Shown here: in pieces, positions 27,614 to 37,731 of the stretch
Numbering within the stretch: position 1 is the first letter of the stretch
Layout: the number at the start of each line of letters is the position of its first letter
From: Companilactobacillus alimentarius DSM 20249
GTDB lineage: Bacteria; Bacillota; Bacilli; Lactobacillales; Lactobacillaceae
Direction: 5' to 3'
Length of the DNA: 64,000 nucleotides
NCBI RefSeq assembly: GCF_002849895.1
Contig: NZ_CP018867.1
Span: 434,001 to 498,000 of the forward strand
Made by a program: the position numbers and the translations under genes
Notes under the pieces: generated by a model
Seen by the model: only the letters and a program-made list of their open reading frames with translations
The model's database searches: none
Told to the model about the DNA's origin: nothing

Positions 27614-27665
27614 GCTCTACAAACTAACCTTTAAAAATGTTATATTTGATTAGGTTTTGTTTTAG

Positions 27666-28652
<987 letters not shown>

Positions 28653-28719
28653 TTTATTTAAGCATATAAACGCATTGTTTGTTACAATAAACGATGAAAA
28701 CAAGAAAAGGGGATTCTCG

Positions 28720-30489
28720 ATGAAAAGAACAAAAATTGTAAGTACACTTGGACCTGCAAGTAACGATGTTGATACTATCGTTAAATTAATTCAAGCTGGA
28801 GCAAATATCTTCCGCTTCAACTTCTCACATGGTGATCATCCAGAACATAAAGCTCGTATGGAAATGGTACATGAAGCTGAAAAAATTACTGGCAAGACTG
28901 TTGGTATTGTTCTAGATACAAAGGGTGCTGAAATCCGTACAACTGTTCAAGAAGGCAACAAATTTGAAGCTAAGATTGGTCAAACAATCCGTATTTCAAT
29001 GGATGACTCATTGACTGGTACACCTGAAAAGATTGCTTCAACATACCCTGGACTATACGATGATACACATGTTGGTGGTCACGTATTGATCGATGATGGT
29101 CTTGTTGACTTGAAGATCACTGAAAAAGATGACAAGAACCGTGAATTAGTTACTGTTGTTCAAAATGACGGTATCATTGGTTCAAGAAAGAGTATCAATG
29201 CTCCTGGTGTTGAAGTTCGTCTACCAGGTATCACTGAAAAAGATTCTGACGATATTCGTTTTGGTTTGGAACAAGGTATCAACTTCATCTCAGCTTCATT
29301 CGTTCGTAAAGCTCAAGATGTCTTAGATATTCGTGCAATCCTTGAAGAAAAACATTGTGAATATGTACAAATCTTCCCTAAGATTGAATCACAAGAAGGT
29401 ATCGACAATATCGATTCTATCCTTCAAGTATCAGATGGTTTGATGGTTGCTCGTGGTGACATGGGTGTTGAAATTCCATTTGAAAATGTACCATTCTTAC
29501 AAAAGAGCTTGATCAAGAAGTGTAATGCTCTTGGCAAACCAGTTATCACAGCTACACAAATGCTTGATTCAATGCAAGAAAACCCACGTCCTACACGTGC
29601 CGAAGTTACTGATGTTGCTAACTCTGTTCTTGATGGTACAGATGCTACAATGCTTTCAGGTGAAAGTGCTAACGGTGACTACCCTGTAGAAGCTGTTGCT
29701 ACTATGGCTCGTATTGACGAACGTACTGAAAAAGAATTAGACAAGAATAACTCACTTGCAATTCAAAGATTCGAAGACTACAAGGGCTCAAACGTTACAG
29801 AATCAATCGGTGAATCAGTTGTTAGAACTGCTGAAGAATTGAACATTAACACAATTGTTACAGCTACTAAATCTGGTTACACAGCACGTATGATTTCTAA
29901 GTACCGTCCAAGCGCTGATATCTTGGCTATCACATTTGATGAAAAGACACAACGTGGTTTAACAGTTAACTGGGGTGTTGATCCTATTATCACTGACAAG
30001 CCAGAAAACACTGATGAAATGTTCGACCTTGCTGCTAAGAAAGCTCAAGAACTTGGCTTTGCTAAGGAAGGCGATTTGATTCTTGTTGTTGCCGGTGTTC
30101 CAGTTGGTGAAAGTGGTACAACAAACGTTATGAAGGTTCAATTGATTGGCTCAACATTGGTTAAAGGCCAAGGTGTTGGTGAAGAATCAGTTGTTGGTAA
30201 CGTTGTAGTTGCAAACTCAGCTGAAGAAGCAAACAAAAAAGTTAACGAAGGCGACATTCTTGTAACAAAGATGACAGACAAGGATTACCTACCAGCTCTT
30301 GAAAAAGCTAGTGCCGTTGTTGTTGAAAACGGTGGTTTGACATCACATGCAGCCGTTGTTGGTATTGCTATGGGTCTACCTGTTGTTGTTGGCGCTAAGA
30401 ATGCTACATCACTTGTTAAAGATGGTGACACTGTTACTGTTGATTCAAGACGTGGTGTTGTATACAAGGGTGCTTCACGTTCACTTTAA
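28720..30489 (+). CDS. pyk: Pyruvate kinase
   Basis: Pyruvate kinase makes ATP and pyruvate from phosphoenolpyruvate. The 589-residue protein has the catalytic barrel (MKRTKIVSTLGPASN, FRFNFSHGDH, the signature IFPKIESQEGIDN with the catalytic lysine, MVARGDMGVEIP, ITATQMLDSM), the C-terminal allosteric domain, and an extra PEP-utiliser-like domain (about 490-589; VENGGLTSHAAVVGIAMGLP) typical of bacilli and lactobacilli. ATG 28720 follows AAAAGGGG. Codon use is visibly biased toward highly expressed-gene codons compared with neighbours. Confidence 0.97.
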   Translation: MKRTKIVSTLGPASNDVDTIVKLIQAGANIFRFNFSHGDHPEHKARMEMVHEAEKITGKTVGIVLDTKGAEIRTTVQEGNKFEAKIGQTIRISMDDSLTGTPEKIASTYPGLYDDTHVGGHVLIDDGLVDLKITEKDDKNRELVTVVQNDGIIGSRKSINAPGVEVRLPGITEKDSDDIRFGLEQGINFISASFVRKAQDVLDIRAILEEKHCEYVQIFPKIESQEGIDNIDSILQVSDGLMVARGDMGVEIPFENVPFLQKSLIKKCNALGKPVITATQMLDSMQENPRPTRAEVTDVANSVLDGTDATMLSGESANGDYPVEAVATMARIDERTEKELDKNNSLAIQRFEDYKGSNVTESIGESVVRTAEELNINTIVTATKSGYTARMISKYRPSADILAITFDEKTQRGLTVNWGVDPIITDKPENTDEMFDLAAKKAQELGFAKEGDLILVVAGVPVGESGTTNVMKVQLIGSTLVKGQGVGEESVVGNVVVANSAEEANKKVNEGDILVTKMTDKDYLPALEKASAVVVENGGLTSHAAVVGIAMGLPVVVGAKNATSLVKDGDTVTVDSRRGVVYKGASRSL

Positions 30490-30531
30490 TTTTTAATTAA
30501 AATAAATTAAAAATGATTTAAATATAATTAG

Positions 30532-30567
30532 ACTGAAAGAGACTGACGAGTTTCTTTCAGTTTTTTT
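30532..30567 (+). terminator. Terminator after pyk
   Basis: ACTGAAAGA pairs with TCTTTCAGT around a 12-base loop, followed by seven Ts. Confidence 0.85.
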
Positions 30568-30613
30568 GTGTTTGCGGTAATATCATATTATTAAAAACTT
30601 TTGAGGTGAAATT

Positions 30614-31411
30614 TTGTCGAATAAAGATGTATTGGTTTTTGAGATTGAACAAGCAAAAGGAAAGCCAAGGGATATAAAAAAGAAAAAAGATTATTGTCCT
30701 TTCTGTGATACTAAGAATCTGACTAATATCATTGAACAAAAGAACGATATGATTTGGTTGGAAAATAAGTTTAAAACCTTGAAGGATACCAATCAGACAT
30801 TAGTAATTGAATCTAGTGATCACTATGGAGATATTTCTAACTATTCTGTTGCTAAAAATAAGGAAGTATTTGAGTTTATTTATCACTGTTGGGATGAAAT
30901 GATTCAAAGTAAAAAATATGAAAGCGTCTTAATGTATAAGAACTTTGGACCAATGTCTGGTGGTTCTTTACGTCATCCACATTTTCAAATTATTGGACTA
31001 GATAAAGTTGACGGATACAAGCATATTGAGGAAGAGAATTTTACAGGGATGGATGTTTTTAATTCCAAACATATCAACGTTAATGTGTCACAAAAGCCCA
31101 TCATGGGTTTCGTTGAATTCAATGTTGCAATTAATAACCCCCAATATATTGATGATTTGGCTGAGTTTACTAGAGTAACGGTTAAATATGTCTTAGATGA
31201 TTTATATGGTGGTAAGTTCGATTCCTACAATATTTTCTTTTATAAATTTGGAAAGAAAATCATTTGTAAAATTGAAGCTAGATATGTTGTTTCACCTTAC
31301 TTTGTGGGTTATCGTTTATCGCAGCGTGATGGAGATAAGCAGGTCAGAGGTATTGCAGATGTCTTGTTAAAGAGATTGCAGGAAAATACCCAAAGTGATG
31401 AGATAAAGTAA
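30614..31411 (+). CDS. DUF4931 / GalT-HIT-fold protein
   Basis: A 265-residue cytoplasmic protein resembling the histidine-triad fold of galactose-1-phosphate uridylyltransferase. It has a zinc-type CPFCDTKN motif near residue 28 and SLRHPHFQIIGL (about 120-131), in which HPHFQ matches the GalT active-site HxHxQ. This fits the DUF4931 family of firmicutes, probable nucleotidyl transferases or hydrolases whose substrate is not known. TTG 30614 follows GAGGTGAA. It is monocistronic, between two terminators. Confidence 0.8.
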   Translation: MSNKDVLVFEIEQAKGKPRDIKKKKDYCPFCDTKNLTNIIEQKNDMIWLENKFKTLKDTNQTLVIESSDHYGDISNYSVAKNKEVFEFIYHCWDEMIQSKKYESVLMYKNFGPMSGGSLRHPHFQIIGLDKVDGYKHIEEENFTGMDVFNSKHINVNVSQKPIMGFVEFNVAINNPQYIDDLAEFTRVTVKYVLDDLYGGKFDSYNIFFYKFGKKIICKIEARYVVSPYFVGYRLSQRDGDKQVRGIADVLLKRLQENTQSDEIK

Positions 31412-31454
31412 AATAAGTTGATAAATCTGTAGAAGATTTATCAACTTATTTTTT
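31411..31454 (+). terminator. Terminator after the DUF4931 gene
   Basis: AAATAAGTTGATAAATC pairs with GATTTATCAACTTATTT, followed by Ts. It overlaps the end of the gene. Confidence 0.88.
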
Positions 31455-31520
31455 ATGAATAACAGTTGTACACAACTTATTTAAACAAATTTTATGTAAC
31501 TTTGATTTATTGAAAAATAA

Positions 31521-31607
31521 TTAGACCCAATTATTTTTCTTAGCTATGTTCAAAGCCTCGATTCGTGAATGAGTTCCAGTTTTACTAAGAATTGAAGAGA
31601 TATAATG
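31521..31607 (-). pseudogene. Response-regulator (NarL/LuxR type) C-terminal remnant
   Basis: Only the last 28 codons survive, reading HYISSILSKTGTHSRIEAL then NIAKKNNWV and a stop at 31521. This is the recognition-helix end of a LuxR-type DNA-binding domain. A stop codon lies directly upstream in frame, and the preceding sequence belongs to an ABC-ATPase remnant, so everything between has been lost. Confidence 0.72.
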
Positions 31608-31804
31608 TCATCTAAAGCTTGATGAATAATATCAACCAAACCAGAAAGATTTATTAAAGTTGAGTAGGGAGGGAAAGTTTATAGTAACCTTGAGTTAAAT
31701 TAATGATTTCTTTTACATTGATTCGCTCCAAATTAAGATTCTCTTGCATCATAACTCTTCCAATATGATTTGGAAAGATGTTCGATTTTTAAAGCAATTG
31801 ACAT
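31608..31804 (-). pseudogene. ABC transporter ATPase remnant
   Basis: A gene start with ribosome site AAGGA and ATG 31804 reads MSIALKIEHLSKSYWK, the normal beginning of an ABC ATPase, then meets a stop. In other frames follow QENLNLERINVKEIINL (Q-loop region) and LINLSGLVDIIHQALDD. Walker A, the signature and Walker B are gone. The decayed gene runs straight into the response-regulator remnant. The rest of the 575-base gap 31412-31986 holds two terminators and AT-rich sequence with no further gene that I can see. Confidence 0.68.
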
Positions 31805-31941
31805 AATGATCATTCCTTAGATTTATTTGATGATTTTATTTTAGTATTTGATAAGTTATGACAGTAGTAATGTTTGTCATTTATTGAGGTGATAAATGTC
31901 ATGTTTTCTTGTTTATATACATGTTTTACGAAAACATATAT

Positions 31942-31975
31942 AAAAAAAACAAACCATCAAAAGATGATTTGCTCA
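31942..31975 (-). terminator. Terminator of the alcohol dehydrogenase gene
   Basis: Read on the minus strand, CAAATCATC-TTTT-GATGGTTTG is followed by a long T run, 12 bases past the stop codon. Confidence 0.85.
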
Positions 31976-31986
31976 ATATAATTCAA

Positions 31987-33108
31987 TTATTTACCAGGTT
32001 GATAATCTTTATCAATAACTAAGATAGGTTTGATAGTCTTACCACTAACAGAATCAGCGTCGGCCTCATTGATTTGGTCAAAGTCGTAGAACTTTTCAGT
32101 CAAATCAAATGGAAAGGCACCTAACTTATAAAATTCAATCAAACGAGGGATGTCGATTTGAGGAATCGAGTCACCCATGTTGACGCCGACAACTTTTTTA
32201 TCATCAACACAAAGATCATTCCAAGTACTAATATCGATGTTATGTGGTGTAACAGCAATTGTAGCGGTTGTACCACCTTGAGTCAAAGCGGCAATCGAAT
32301 CAGTCATCACTTTGGCAACACCAGTAGTATCAACAGCCCAGTCAACACCAAGACCGCCAGTTAATTTCTTGATAGCTTCAACAGCATCTTCATTTTTACT
32401 ATTGATAGCGTCGGTTGCACCCATCTTTTTAGCCAATTCCAAACGGGAATCAACAATATCAACGGCAATAACTTTGACACATCCAGAGATCTTACCAGCC
32501 ATCATGGCAGCTAGACCAACAGCACCAGTACCAAAGACAGCAATTGTGTCGCCAGGTTTTGGTTGTAGAGTATTAAAGACTGTACCACTACCAGTTACAT
32601 AGCCACAGCCCAAAGGTCCAAGTTTTCTTAGATCAAGATCCTTAGGAACTTTAACAGCGTTTCTCTTGTCGATCACTGTATGAGTTGTAAAAGATGATTG
32701 ATTGAACATATCACTAACGTGGTGACCATCTTCAGTAAATTGGTCAGATCCGTCAGGACGTGTACCTGAAAGGTTGGATGCAGCATATTTACGACATTGA
32801 GTTGGTTTACCTTTCAAACAATTATCGCACTCACCACATGAATAAAATGACATAATAATATGATCGCCGGGTTTAAAATTAGAAACATTTTTACCGACTT
32901 TTTCAACAATTCCAGATCCTTCGTGACCTAAAACAACAGGAAAACTAAAGGCGGCATCACCTTTACGTAGAGCCTCATCAGAATGACAAATACCAGAAGC
33001 AACGACTTTAACTTGAAGACCGTCATCAGTCACATCAGCTAATTCAACGTCATCCTTAATAACAAATGGATCATTTACTTTATCAACTACAGCAGCTTTA
33101 ATTCTCAT
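31987..33108 (-). CDS. Zinc-dependent alcohol dehydrogenase
   Basis: A 373-residue medium-chain dehydrogenase, NAD(P)-linked, interconverting an alcohol and aldehyde. It has the catalytic zinc ligands (SGICHSDE and VVLGHEGSG), the four structural-zinc cysteines (CGECDNCLKGKPTQC, about residues 92-106) and the Rossmann motif VFGTGAVGLAAM (about 193-204). The longer type with SGTRPDGSDQF and GCGYVTGSGTV resembles class III and aryl-alcohol dehydrogenases. ATG 33108 follows AAGGAT. A cre site 28 bases upstream of the start codon suggests catabolite control. The substrate is not readable. Confidence 0.9.
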   Translation of the reverse strand: MRIKAAVVDKVNDPFVIKDDVELADVTDDGLQVKVVASGICHSDEALRKGDAAFSFPVVLGHEGSGIVEKVGKNVSNFKPGDHIIMSFYSCGECDNCLKGKPTQCRKYAASNLSGTRPDGSDQFTEDGHHVSDMFNQSSFTTHTVIDKRNAVKVPKDLDLRKLGPLGCGYVTGSGTVFNTLQPKPGDTIAVFGTGAVGLAAMMAGKISGCVKVIAVDIVDSRLELAKKMGATDAINSKNEDAVEAIKKLTGGLGVDWAVDTTGVAKVMTDSIAALTQGGTTATIAVTPHNIDISTWNDLCVDDKKVVGVNMGDSIPQIDIPRLIEFYKLGAFPFDLTEKFYDFDQINEADADSVSGKTIKPILVIDKDYQPGK

Positions 33109-33135
33109 AAGATAAATCCTTCTTCCAAAATTATT

Positions 33136-33149
33136 TGAAAACGCTTTCT
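33136..33149. promoter_or_regulatory. cre site upstream of the alcohol dehydrogenase
   Basis: TGAAAACGCTTTCT matches the cre consensus at all but the last base. It sits 28 bases before the minus-strand start codon, where bound CcpA would block transcription. The rest of the 309-base divergent gap 33109-33417 is AT-rich and holds the cvfB promoter region and no gene. Confidence 0.7.
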
Positions 33150-33291
33150 ACAATTAGAAATTATTTCACAATATCAAAAATAATTCAATCATATTTTGAA
33201 AAAAAGATTAATAAAAACGGTAAAAAAAGTATTTACATTTTGTGATGAAAAGAACAACTAATCGATAAGATATCAATCGTAAGTTTATTTT

Positions 33292-33300
33292 TGTTATAAT
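33292..33300 (+). promoter_or_regulatory. Extended -10 element upstream of cvfB
   Basis: TGTTATAAT is a perfect extended -10 (TGnTATAAT), 117 bases before cvfB. A second possible start region (TAGAATATAAAA) lies near 33372. Confidence 0.45.
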
Positions 33301-33417
33301 GAATCCGTTAAAGTTGTTAATTAATTTTGCAAATTTAGCATTCTTAAAAGTATTATGTAACGTAAACTGGTAGAATATAAAAGCAAAGAAAATTGATTAA
33401 AAAGAGTATGGTGAAAT

Positions 33418-34278
33418 ATGGAAATAGCAGAAATGTATGGTCAAGTTTTGGCAGGAACTGTGACTGACTTAAATAAGGACGAAGCTTTCGTTCAAATAGA
33501 TGGGAAGACTTTTGCTTTAGATCTAAATGAATTAACAGAAATTCCAGAATTAGGTGATGAAATCAGTGGATTTATTTATGAGAATCAAGCTCATAAAAAC
33601 AAAATGACAACTGTTATGCCATTTGTCGTTCAAGGCGTTTGGGATTTTGCTGAAGTAACAGAAGTTAGAACCGATTTAGGCGTTTTCGTAAATGTTGGAT
33701 TAGAAGATAAGGATATTGTTGTTTCTTTGGATGATCTGCCATTTGAACATTCAGAATGGCCTAAAAAAGGTGATAGTCTGATGGTTAAATTGGAAATTGA
33801 TCACAAAGGACGCTTATGGGGAAAATTAGCTGATATTGAGCTTTACACTCAAATTGCTCGTAGTCCTGGTGAAGACACTAAGAATAAAGATGAAGAGGGT
33901 ACTGTTATTGCCATTCGTGAGAGTGGTGCTTTTGTCATGACTGAGAGTTATTATATTGGTTTCATTCATGTCAATGAACAAGGGGAACCTTTACATATCG
34001 GCCAACATGTTAAAGCCCGTGTCATTGGTACAAGCCATCGTCGCTTGAACCTCTCAATGAAGCCACGTGCTTATGAAGAAATTACGCCAGATGCACAAAT
34101 GATTGTTGCTGTGTTGGAACATGCCCAGGAGAAAAAGATTCCTTATACTGATAAAAGTGATCCGGATGATATAAGAGAATACTTCGGTATTAGTAAGGGA
34201 AGCTTCAAACGAGCTTTAGGCAATTTAATGAAGCAAGGTAAGATTGAACAAAAAGATGGCTATACTTATCTCAAATAG
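33418..34278 (+). CDS. cvfB: CvfB-type S1 RNA-binding protein
   Basis: A 286-residue RNA-binding protein of the CvfB/YitL family, which affects expression of virulence and surface genes in staphylococci. Tandem S1-like beta barrels fill residues 1-210 (MYGQVLAGTVTDLNKDEAFV, EVRTDLGVFVNVGLEDKD, GTVIAIRESGAFVMT), and a C-terminal winged helix covers about 222-286 (PYTDKSDPDDIREYFGISK, FKRALGNLMKQGKIEQ). It begins a long run of close-packed genes through rluB. Its role in this organism is unknown. Confidence 0.88.
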   Translation: MEIAEMYGQVLAGTVTDLNKDEAFVQIDGKTFALDLNELTEIPELGDEISGFIYENQAHKNKMTTVMPFVVQGVWDFAEVTEVRTDLGVFVNVGLEDKDIVVSLDDLPFEHSEWPKKGDSLMVKLEIDHKGRLWGKLADIELYTQIARSPGEDTKNKDEEGTVIAIRESGAFVMTESYYIGFIHVNEQGEPLHIGQHVKARVIGTSHRRLNLSMKPRAYEEITPDAQMIVAVLEHAQEKKIPYTDKSDPDDIREYFGISKGSFKRALGNLMKQGKIEQKDGYTYLK

Positions 34279-34289
34279 AGGTAATATTT

Positions 34290-35210
34290 ATGAGTGAAAA
34301 ACTATCAATTAAGAATCAAAAGATGATTGATGCGATTGCTGATTATGCAAGATATTTACGTTTAGATCGAGGTTTATCCCAAAATACGATTATCTCTTAT
34401 CAACAGGATCTTCTGGAATTTAGTAGCTTTTTGGAACAACAAAAGATAGCTTTTTATCCTGAGGATCATTTTGTCGTCACTAAATTTTTTGTCAGTCAGG
34501 ATAAAGAGAAAAAATCTAAGACTTCACAAATGCGAATGTTTTCATCTTTAAAAAGGTTCTATCAATGGATGGAAATGATTGACAAAATCTCGGCCAATCC
34601 TATGAACGAATTGGATGCTCCCAAAAAGGGCACACATTTACCAGTGGTTCTATCAATGGAAGAGGTCAACGCTTTGATTGAGTCACCTGATGTTTCTACG
34701 CCATTGGGTGTCAGAGATCGGACTATTTTTGAAGTGATGTACGCGACTGGCTTGCGTGTCAGTGAATTAGTCAATCTAAGTATGGATGATCTACATTTGG
34801 ACTTGGAGTTGATTAAGACTTTGGGTAAAGGGAATAAAGAACGTTTGTTACCAATTGGCGATACAGCTATTACTTGGCTAAAGAAATATTTTGAACAGAC
34901 ACGAAAGCCATTAGTAGAAAAATATGGTGAACAAAAAGAAGTCTTTTTGAACTTTCGTGGTAAGAAATTAACGAGACAGTCGATTTGGCGTATGATCAAG
35001 AAGTATATTGCCCAAGTTGGTATTAAAAAAGACGTTACACCACATACTTTGCGCCATTCCTTTGCGACAAATTTGTTGGAAAATGGCGCTGATCTGCGTG
35101 TTGTTCAAGAATTATTGGGTCATTCTGATATTTCAACAACACAGATTTATACGCATATTAATCAGACGAGAATGAAACAAGTTTATAATAAGGCTTTTCC
35201 GAGAGCCTAA
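34290..35210 (+). CDS. xerD: Tyrosine recombinase XerD
   Basis: XerD resolves chromosome dimers at the dif site, with FtsK. The 306-residue protein has the SAM-like N-terminal core-binding domain (LRLDRGLSQNTIISYQQDL) and the catalytic domain with arginine in ATGLRVSELVNL, lysine in LGKGNKER, HTLRHSFATNLLENGADL (H-R), LLGHSDISTTQIYTHIN (final H and nucleophilic Y). Length and neighbours (ribT, scpA, scpB) match xerD in lactobacilli rather than a phage integrase. It follows cvfB by 11 bases. The chromosomal dif site is not in this window as far as I can see. Confidence 0.94.
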   Translation: MSEKLSIKNQKMIDAIADYARYLRLDRGLSQNTIISYQQDLLEFSSFLEQQKIAFYPEDHFVVTKFFVSQDKEKKSKTSQMRMFSSLKRFYQWMEMIDKISANPMNELDAPKKGTHLPVVLSMEEVNALIESPDVSTPLGVRDRTIFEVMYATGLRVSELVNLSMDDLHLDLELIKTLGKGNKERLLPIGDTAITWLKKYFEQTRKPLVEKYGEQKEVFLNFRGKKLTRQSIWRMIKKYIAQVGIKKDVTPHTLRHSFATNLLENGADLRVVQELLGHSDISTTQIYTHINQTRMKQVYNKAFPRA

Positions 35211-35228
35211 AAAGATGGGAGGGTAAGA

Positions 35229-35621
35229 ATGCTTAGTAAGTATAGTGATGAGAATAAAAAAATTGCGATGGGATTTTTGTCATATATCGGCGATTTGAAG
35301 GACTTAGATAATTTAGAACAAGAGTTGGAATTATACTCCGAAGACGAGAATCGGCAGTTGTATCTTTGGAAAAGCAATATGGAAGATTATTCTGGAATTG
35401 TGGCCTTGTCGTTCTCAAAAAATACTGTTTTTGTTGAGTATATCTCGCTGAATCCATCCTATCGTTCACAAAGTAATGTGTTTAAAATTTTTGATGATAT
35501 TCAACAACGCTTTCCAGAATTAATTATTTTAGGAAACTTTACATTGAGTCAGCAAATTCAGCAGTGGCGACAGAATAAGCAGAAACTTGAAAAAGATAAG
35601 AAAGAAAAAGAAAACGATTAA
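35229..35621 (+). CDS. ribT: RibT-like GNAT acetyltransferase
   Basis: A 130-residue protein like RibT, the small GNAT-fold protein found at the end of the Bacillus riboflavin operon. The start LSKYSDENKKIAMGFLSYI, the middle YSGIVALSFSKNTVFVEYISLNPSYRSQ and a charged C-terminal tail are characteristic. It probably acetylates a small molecule or protein, but the target is unknown. No riboflavin synthesis gene is nearby; it sits between xerD and scpA, and its last base overlaps the scpA start. Confidence 0.82.
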   Translation: MLSKYSDENKKIAMGFLSYIGDLKDLDNLEQELELYSEDENRQLYLWKSNMEDYSGIVALSFSKNTVFVEYISLNPSYRSQSNVFKIFDDIQQRFPELIILGNFTLSQQIQQWRQNKQKLEKDKKEKEND

Positions 35622-36343
35622 TGCAAAAATTAAATTTAGTTCTAACTGATTTTCAAGGTCCGATTGATTTGTTGCTGCATTTGATCAAGGAATCAAAAGT
35701 GGATATTTACGATATACCAATTGCACAAATTACCCAGCAATATATTGACTATTTAAAAAGTATGAAAGTATTGCAGTTGGATATTGCTGGTGATTATTTG
35801 GTCATGGCGTCCACTCTAATGTCAATCAAGAGTAAGATGTTGTTGCCGCAATCTCCAGATGAGATTGAGGACGATATTTCAGAAGATCCACGAAATGAAT
35901 TGGTTTCACAATTATTGACGTATCAAACTTATAAAAGAGTGGCAGCCTATTTTGAAGAAAAGGAACAAACAAGGCACCAACAATTCGATAAGGGTGTCAG
36001 TGTTCCTAAAGAACATCTGAATCAATTTTTGAAACCTGGTTCAGTAGTCTTGAATGATTTGGCGGTGACGTATGCGGAATTATTGAAGGAACAAAAGTTT
36101 CATCAGCCGGAAACAGAAACGATTGAAAATGAAACCTTGTCAATTGAAGACGCGACTAAGAACATTTTGAGTGAATTGAAAACAGTTAAAAAGATGACTT
36201 TTAAGGCACTTTTGAAATTAAATAATAATATTGAAGAAATAGTCACTGATTTTATGGCGATTCTGGAATTGGCTAGCAAACAGAGAGTCTCAGTCAGCCA
36301 GAATGACTTTCAGAGTGAACTATTTATTGAATTGAGGAATTAA
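35621..36343 (+). CDS. scpA: Segregation and condensation protein A
   Basis: ScpA is the kleisin that bridges the SMC dimer in the bacterial condensin complex. The 240-residue protein begins with LNLVLTDFQGPIDLLLHLIKESKVDIYDIPIAQITQQYI-type sequence (the SMC-neck binding end), has a central acidic region, and ends in a winged helix that binds the SMC head (MTFKALLKLNNNIEEIVTDF). Its ATG overlaps the ribT stop by one base and scpB follows immediately, as in most firmicutes. Confidence 0.95.
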   Translation: MQKLNLVLTDFQGPIDLLLHLIKESKVDIYDIPIAQITQQYIDYLKSMKVLQLDIAGDYLVMASTLMSIKSKMLLPQSPDEIEDDISEDPRNELVSQLLTYQTYKRVAAYFEEKEQTRHQQFDKGVSVPKEHLNQFLKPGSVVLNDLAVTYAELLKEQKFHQPETETIENETLSIEDATKNILSELKTVKKMTFKALLKLNNNIEEIVTDFMAILELASKQRVSVSQNDFQSELFIELRN

Positions 36344-36344
36344 T

Positions 36345-36890
36345 GTGTATCAAGCAAAGATAATGGCGTTGTTATTTGTCGCAGGTGATCAGGGTATTAA
36401 AGAGCATGATTTAGCTGATCTTTTGGAGATAGATGGTGCGGCTTTGAGACAAAACTTGGAACAATTGAAAGTTAAATTGATAACTGATGGCGAGTCAGGA
36501 ATTCAATTAGTACAATATAATTCAACTTATAAATTGGTTACTAAAAATGAGAATAGTGAATTATTGACTAAATACTTCAAAGCTGGTTTAGGGACTAAAT
36601 TGAGTCAGGCGGCTTTAGAAGTTTTGTCGATTATCGCTTATCGTCAACCAATCACGCGAATTGAAATTGATGAGATCCGTGGGGTTCAGAGTTCCGGAAG
36701 TATAAATACCCTTTTGGTTCGAAAATTGATTAAAGAGAATGGTAAGAAGAATGTTCCAGGTCACCCTAATTTATATGTGGTGACGGATGAATTTTTTGAT
36801 TACTTTGGAATTAAGAGTTTAAAAGAATTACCAAAAATAGAGAATTTTGAAGATGCTTCCGAAATAGGAGAAATAAATGGAGAAAGTTAG
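36345..36890 (+). CDS. scpB: Segregation and condensation protein B
   Basis: ScpB dimers bind ScpA and regulate the SMC condensin. The 181-residue protein is two winged helices: AKIMALLFVAGDQGIKEHDLA at the start and LSQAALEVLSIIAYRQPITRIEIDEIRGVQS (about residues 88-120). Translation starts at GTG 36345, one base past the scpA stop, with GAGGAAT 5 to 10 bases before it. Its last 14 bases overlap rluB. Confidence 0.94.
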   Translation: MYQAKIMALLFVAGDQGIKEHDLADLLEIDGAALRQNLEQLKVKLITDGESGIQLVQYNSTYKLVTKNENSELLTKYFKAGLGTKLSQAALEVLSIIAYRQPITRIEIDEIRGVQSSGSINTLLVRKLIKENGKKNVPGHPNLYVVTDEFFDYFGIKSLKELPKIENFEDASEIGEINGES

Positions 36891-37602
36891 ATTACAGAAA
36901 TTTATGGCTGATGCAGGAGTTGCTTCCAGACGCAAATCTGAGGAGTTAATTGCTAAAGGTCATGTCAGAGTTAACAATAAAGTAGTTACTGAGATGGGCG
37001 TTAAAGTCGATCATCATGATAAAGTTGAAGTCGATGGGATGCCGCTTGAAACAGAAAAGAAACGTTATATTTTAATGTATAAGCCCCGTGGCGTTATTTC
37101 TGCCGTCAAGGATAATAAAGATAGAAAAGTTGTGACTGATTTATTAAAGGAAGACGTTGAAGAACGTGTTTATCCTATTGGTCGCTTGGATTATGATACG
37201 TCTGGTTTATTATTGTTGACCAATGATGGTGAATTTGCCAATCATTTAATGCATCCTAGATATCACGTGGACAAGACCTATGTAGCTAAGATTGAAGGCA
37301 TTTTGACGACTGAGGAGATCAAGAAACTAGAGGGTGGAATCAAGTTTAAAGACTACACCTCTGCTCGAGCAAAAGTTTCGGTGATGTCTAAAGACAAGAA
37401 GAAAAATTCTTCAATTGTAAAGATAATTATTCATGAAGGTCATAATCATCAAGTAAAAAACATGTTTGATGCTGTAGGACACAAAGTTGAAAAGTTGGCT
37501 CGTGAAAAATACGGTTTCTTAACTTTAGATGGACTAGTTTCTGGTAAATATCGTGATTTAACTAGACAAGAGGTAGCCCAGTTGAAGAGTGACAATAAGT
37601 AG
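36877..37602 (+). CDS. rluB: Ribosomal large subunit pseudouridine synthase B
   Basis: RluB converts uridine 2605 (E. coli numbering) of 23S rRNA to pseudouridine. The 241-residue protein has an S4 RNA-binding domain (RLQKFMADAGVASRRKSEELI, residues 4-24) and the RsuA/RluB catalytic core with IGRLDYDTSGLLLLTNDG (aspartate near residue 107) and the KTYVAKIEG and EGHNHQVKNMF blocks. Ribosome site TAGGAGAAAT lies inside the scpB end, so the two are translationally linked. Confidence 0.94.
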   Translation: MEKVRLQKFMADAGVASRRKSEELIAKGHVRVNNKVVTEMGVKVDHHDKVEVDGMPLETEKKRYILMYKPRGVISAVKDNKDRKVVTDLLKEDVEERVYPIGRLDYDTSGLLLLTNDGEFANHLMHPRYHVDKTYVAKIEGILTTEEIKKLEGGIKFKDYTSARAKVSVMSKDKKKNSSIVKIIIHEGHNHQVKNMFDAVGHKVEKLAREKYGFLTLDGLVSGKYRDLTRQEVAQLKSDNK

Positions 37603-37676
37603 CATTTATTAAAAATATAAAAGTGGCACATTTTTGGCACACTTTTCGGAATATAGAGGCCGTAATAACTCTTCAG

Positions 37677-37705
37677 TTGCACCATAATAAGGGTTCTGCT
37701 ATATT
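37677..37705 (+). promoter_or_regulatory. Promoter of the FMN riboswitch-ribU unit
   Basis: TTGCAC (37677-37682) and TATATT (37700-37705) are 17 bases apart, with TG upstream of the -10. Transcription would begin about 20 bases before the riboswitch. Confidence 0.65.
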
Positions 37706-37731
37706 ATAAATATAAAATTAAATAATTGGTT

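Noticed and set aside
34562..34999. 145-codon minus-strand frame inside xerD
   Set aside because: Shadow of the xerD coding frame; no ribosome site and no family likeness.
34290..35210. Possible prophage integrase
   Set aside because: Length, neighbours and motifs fit XerD; no phage genes or attachment repeats nearby.
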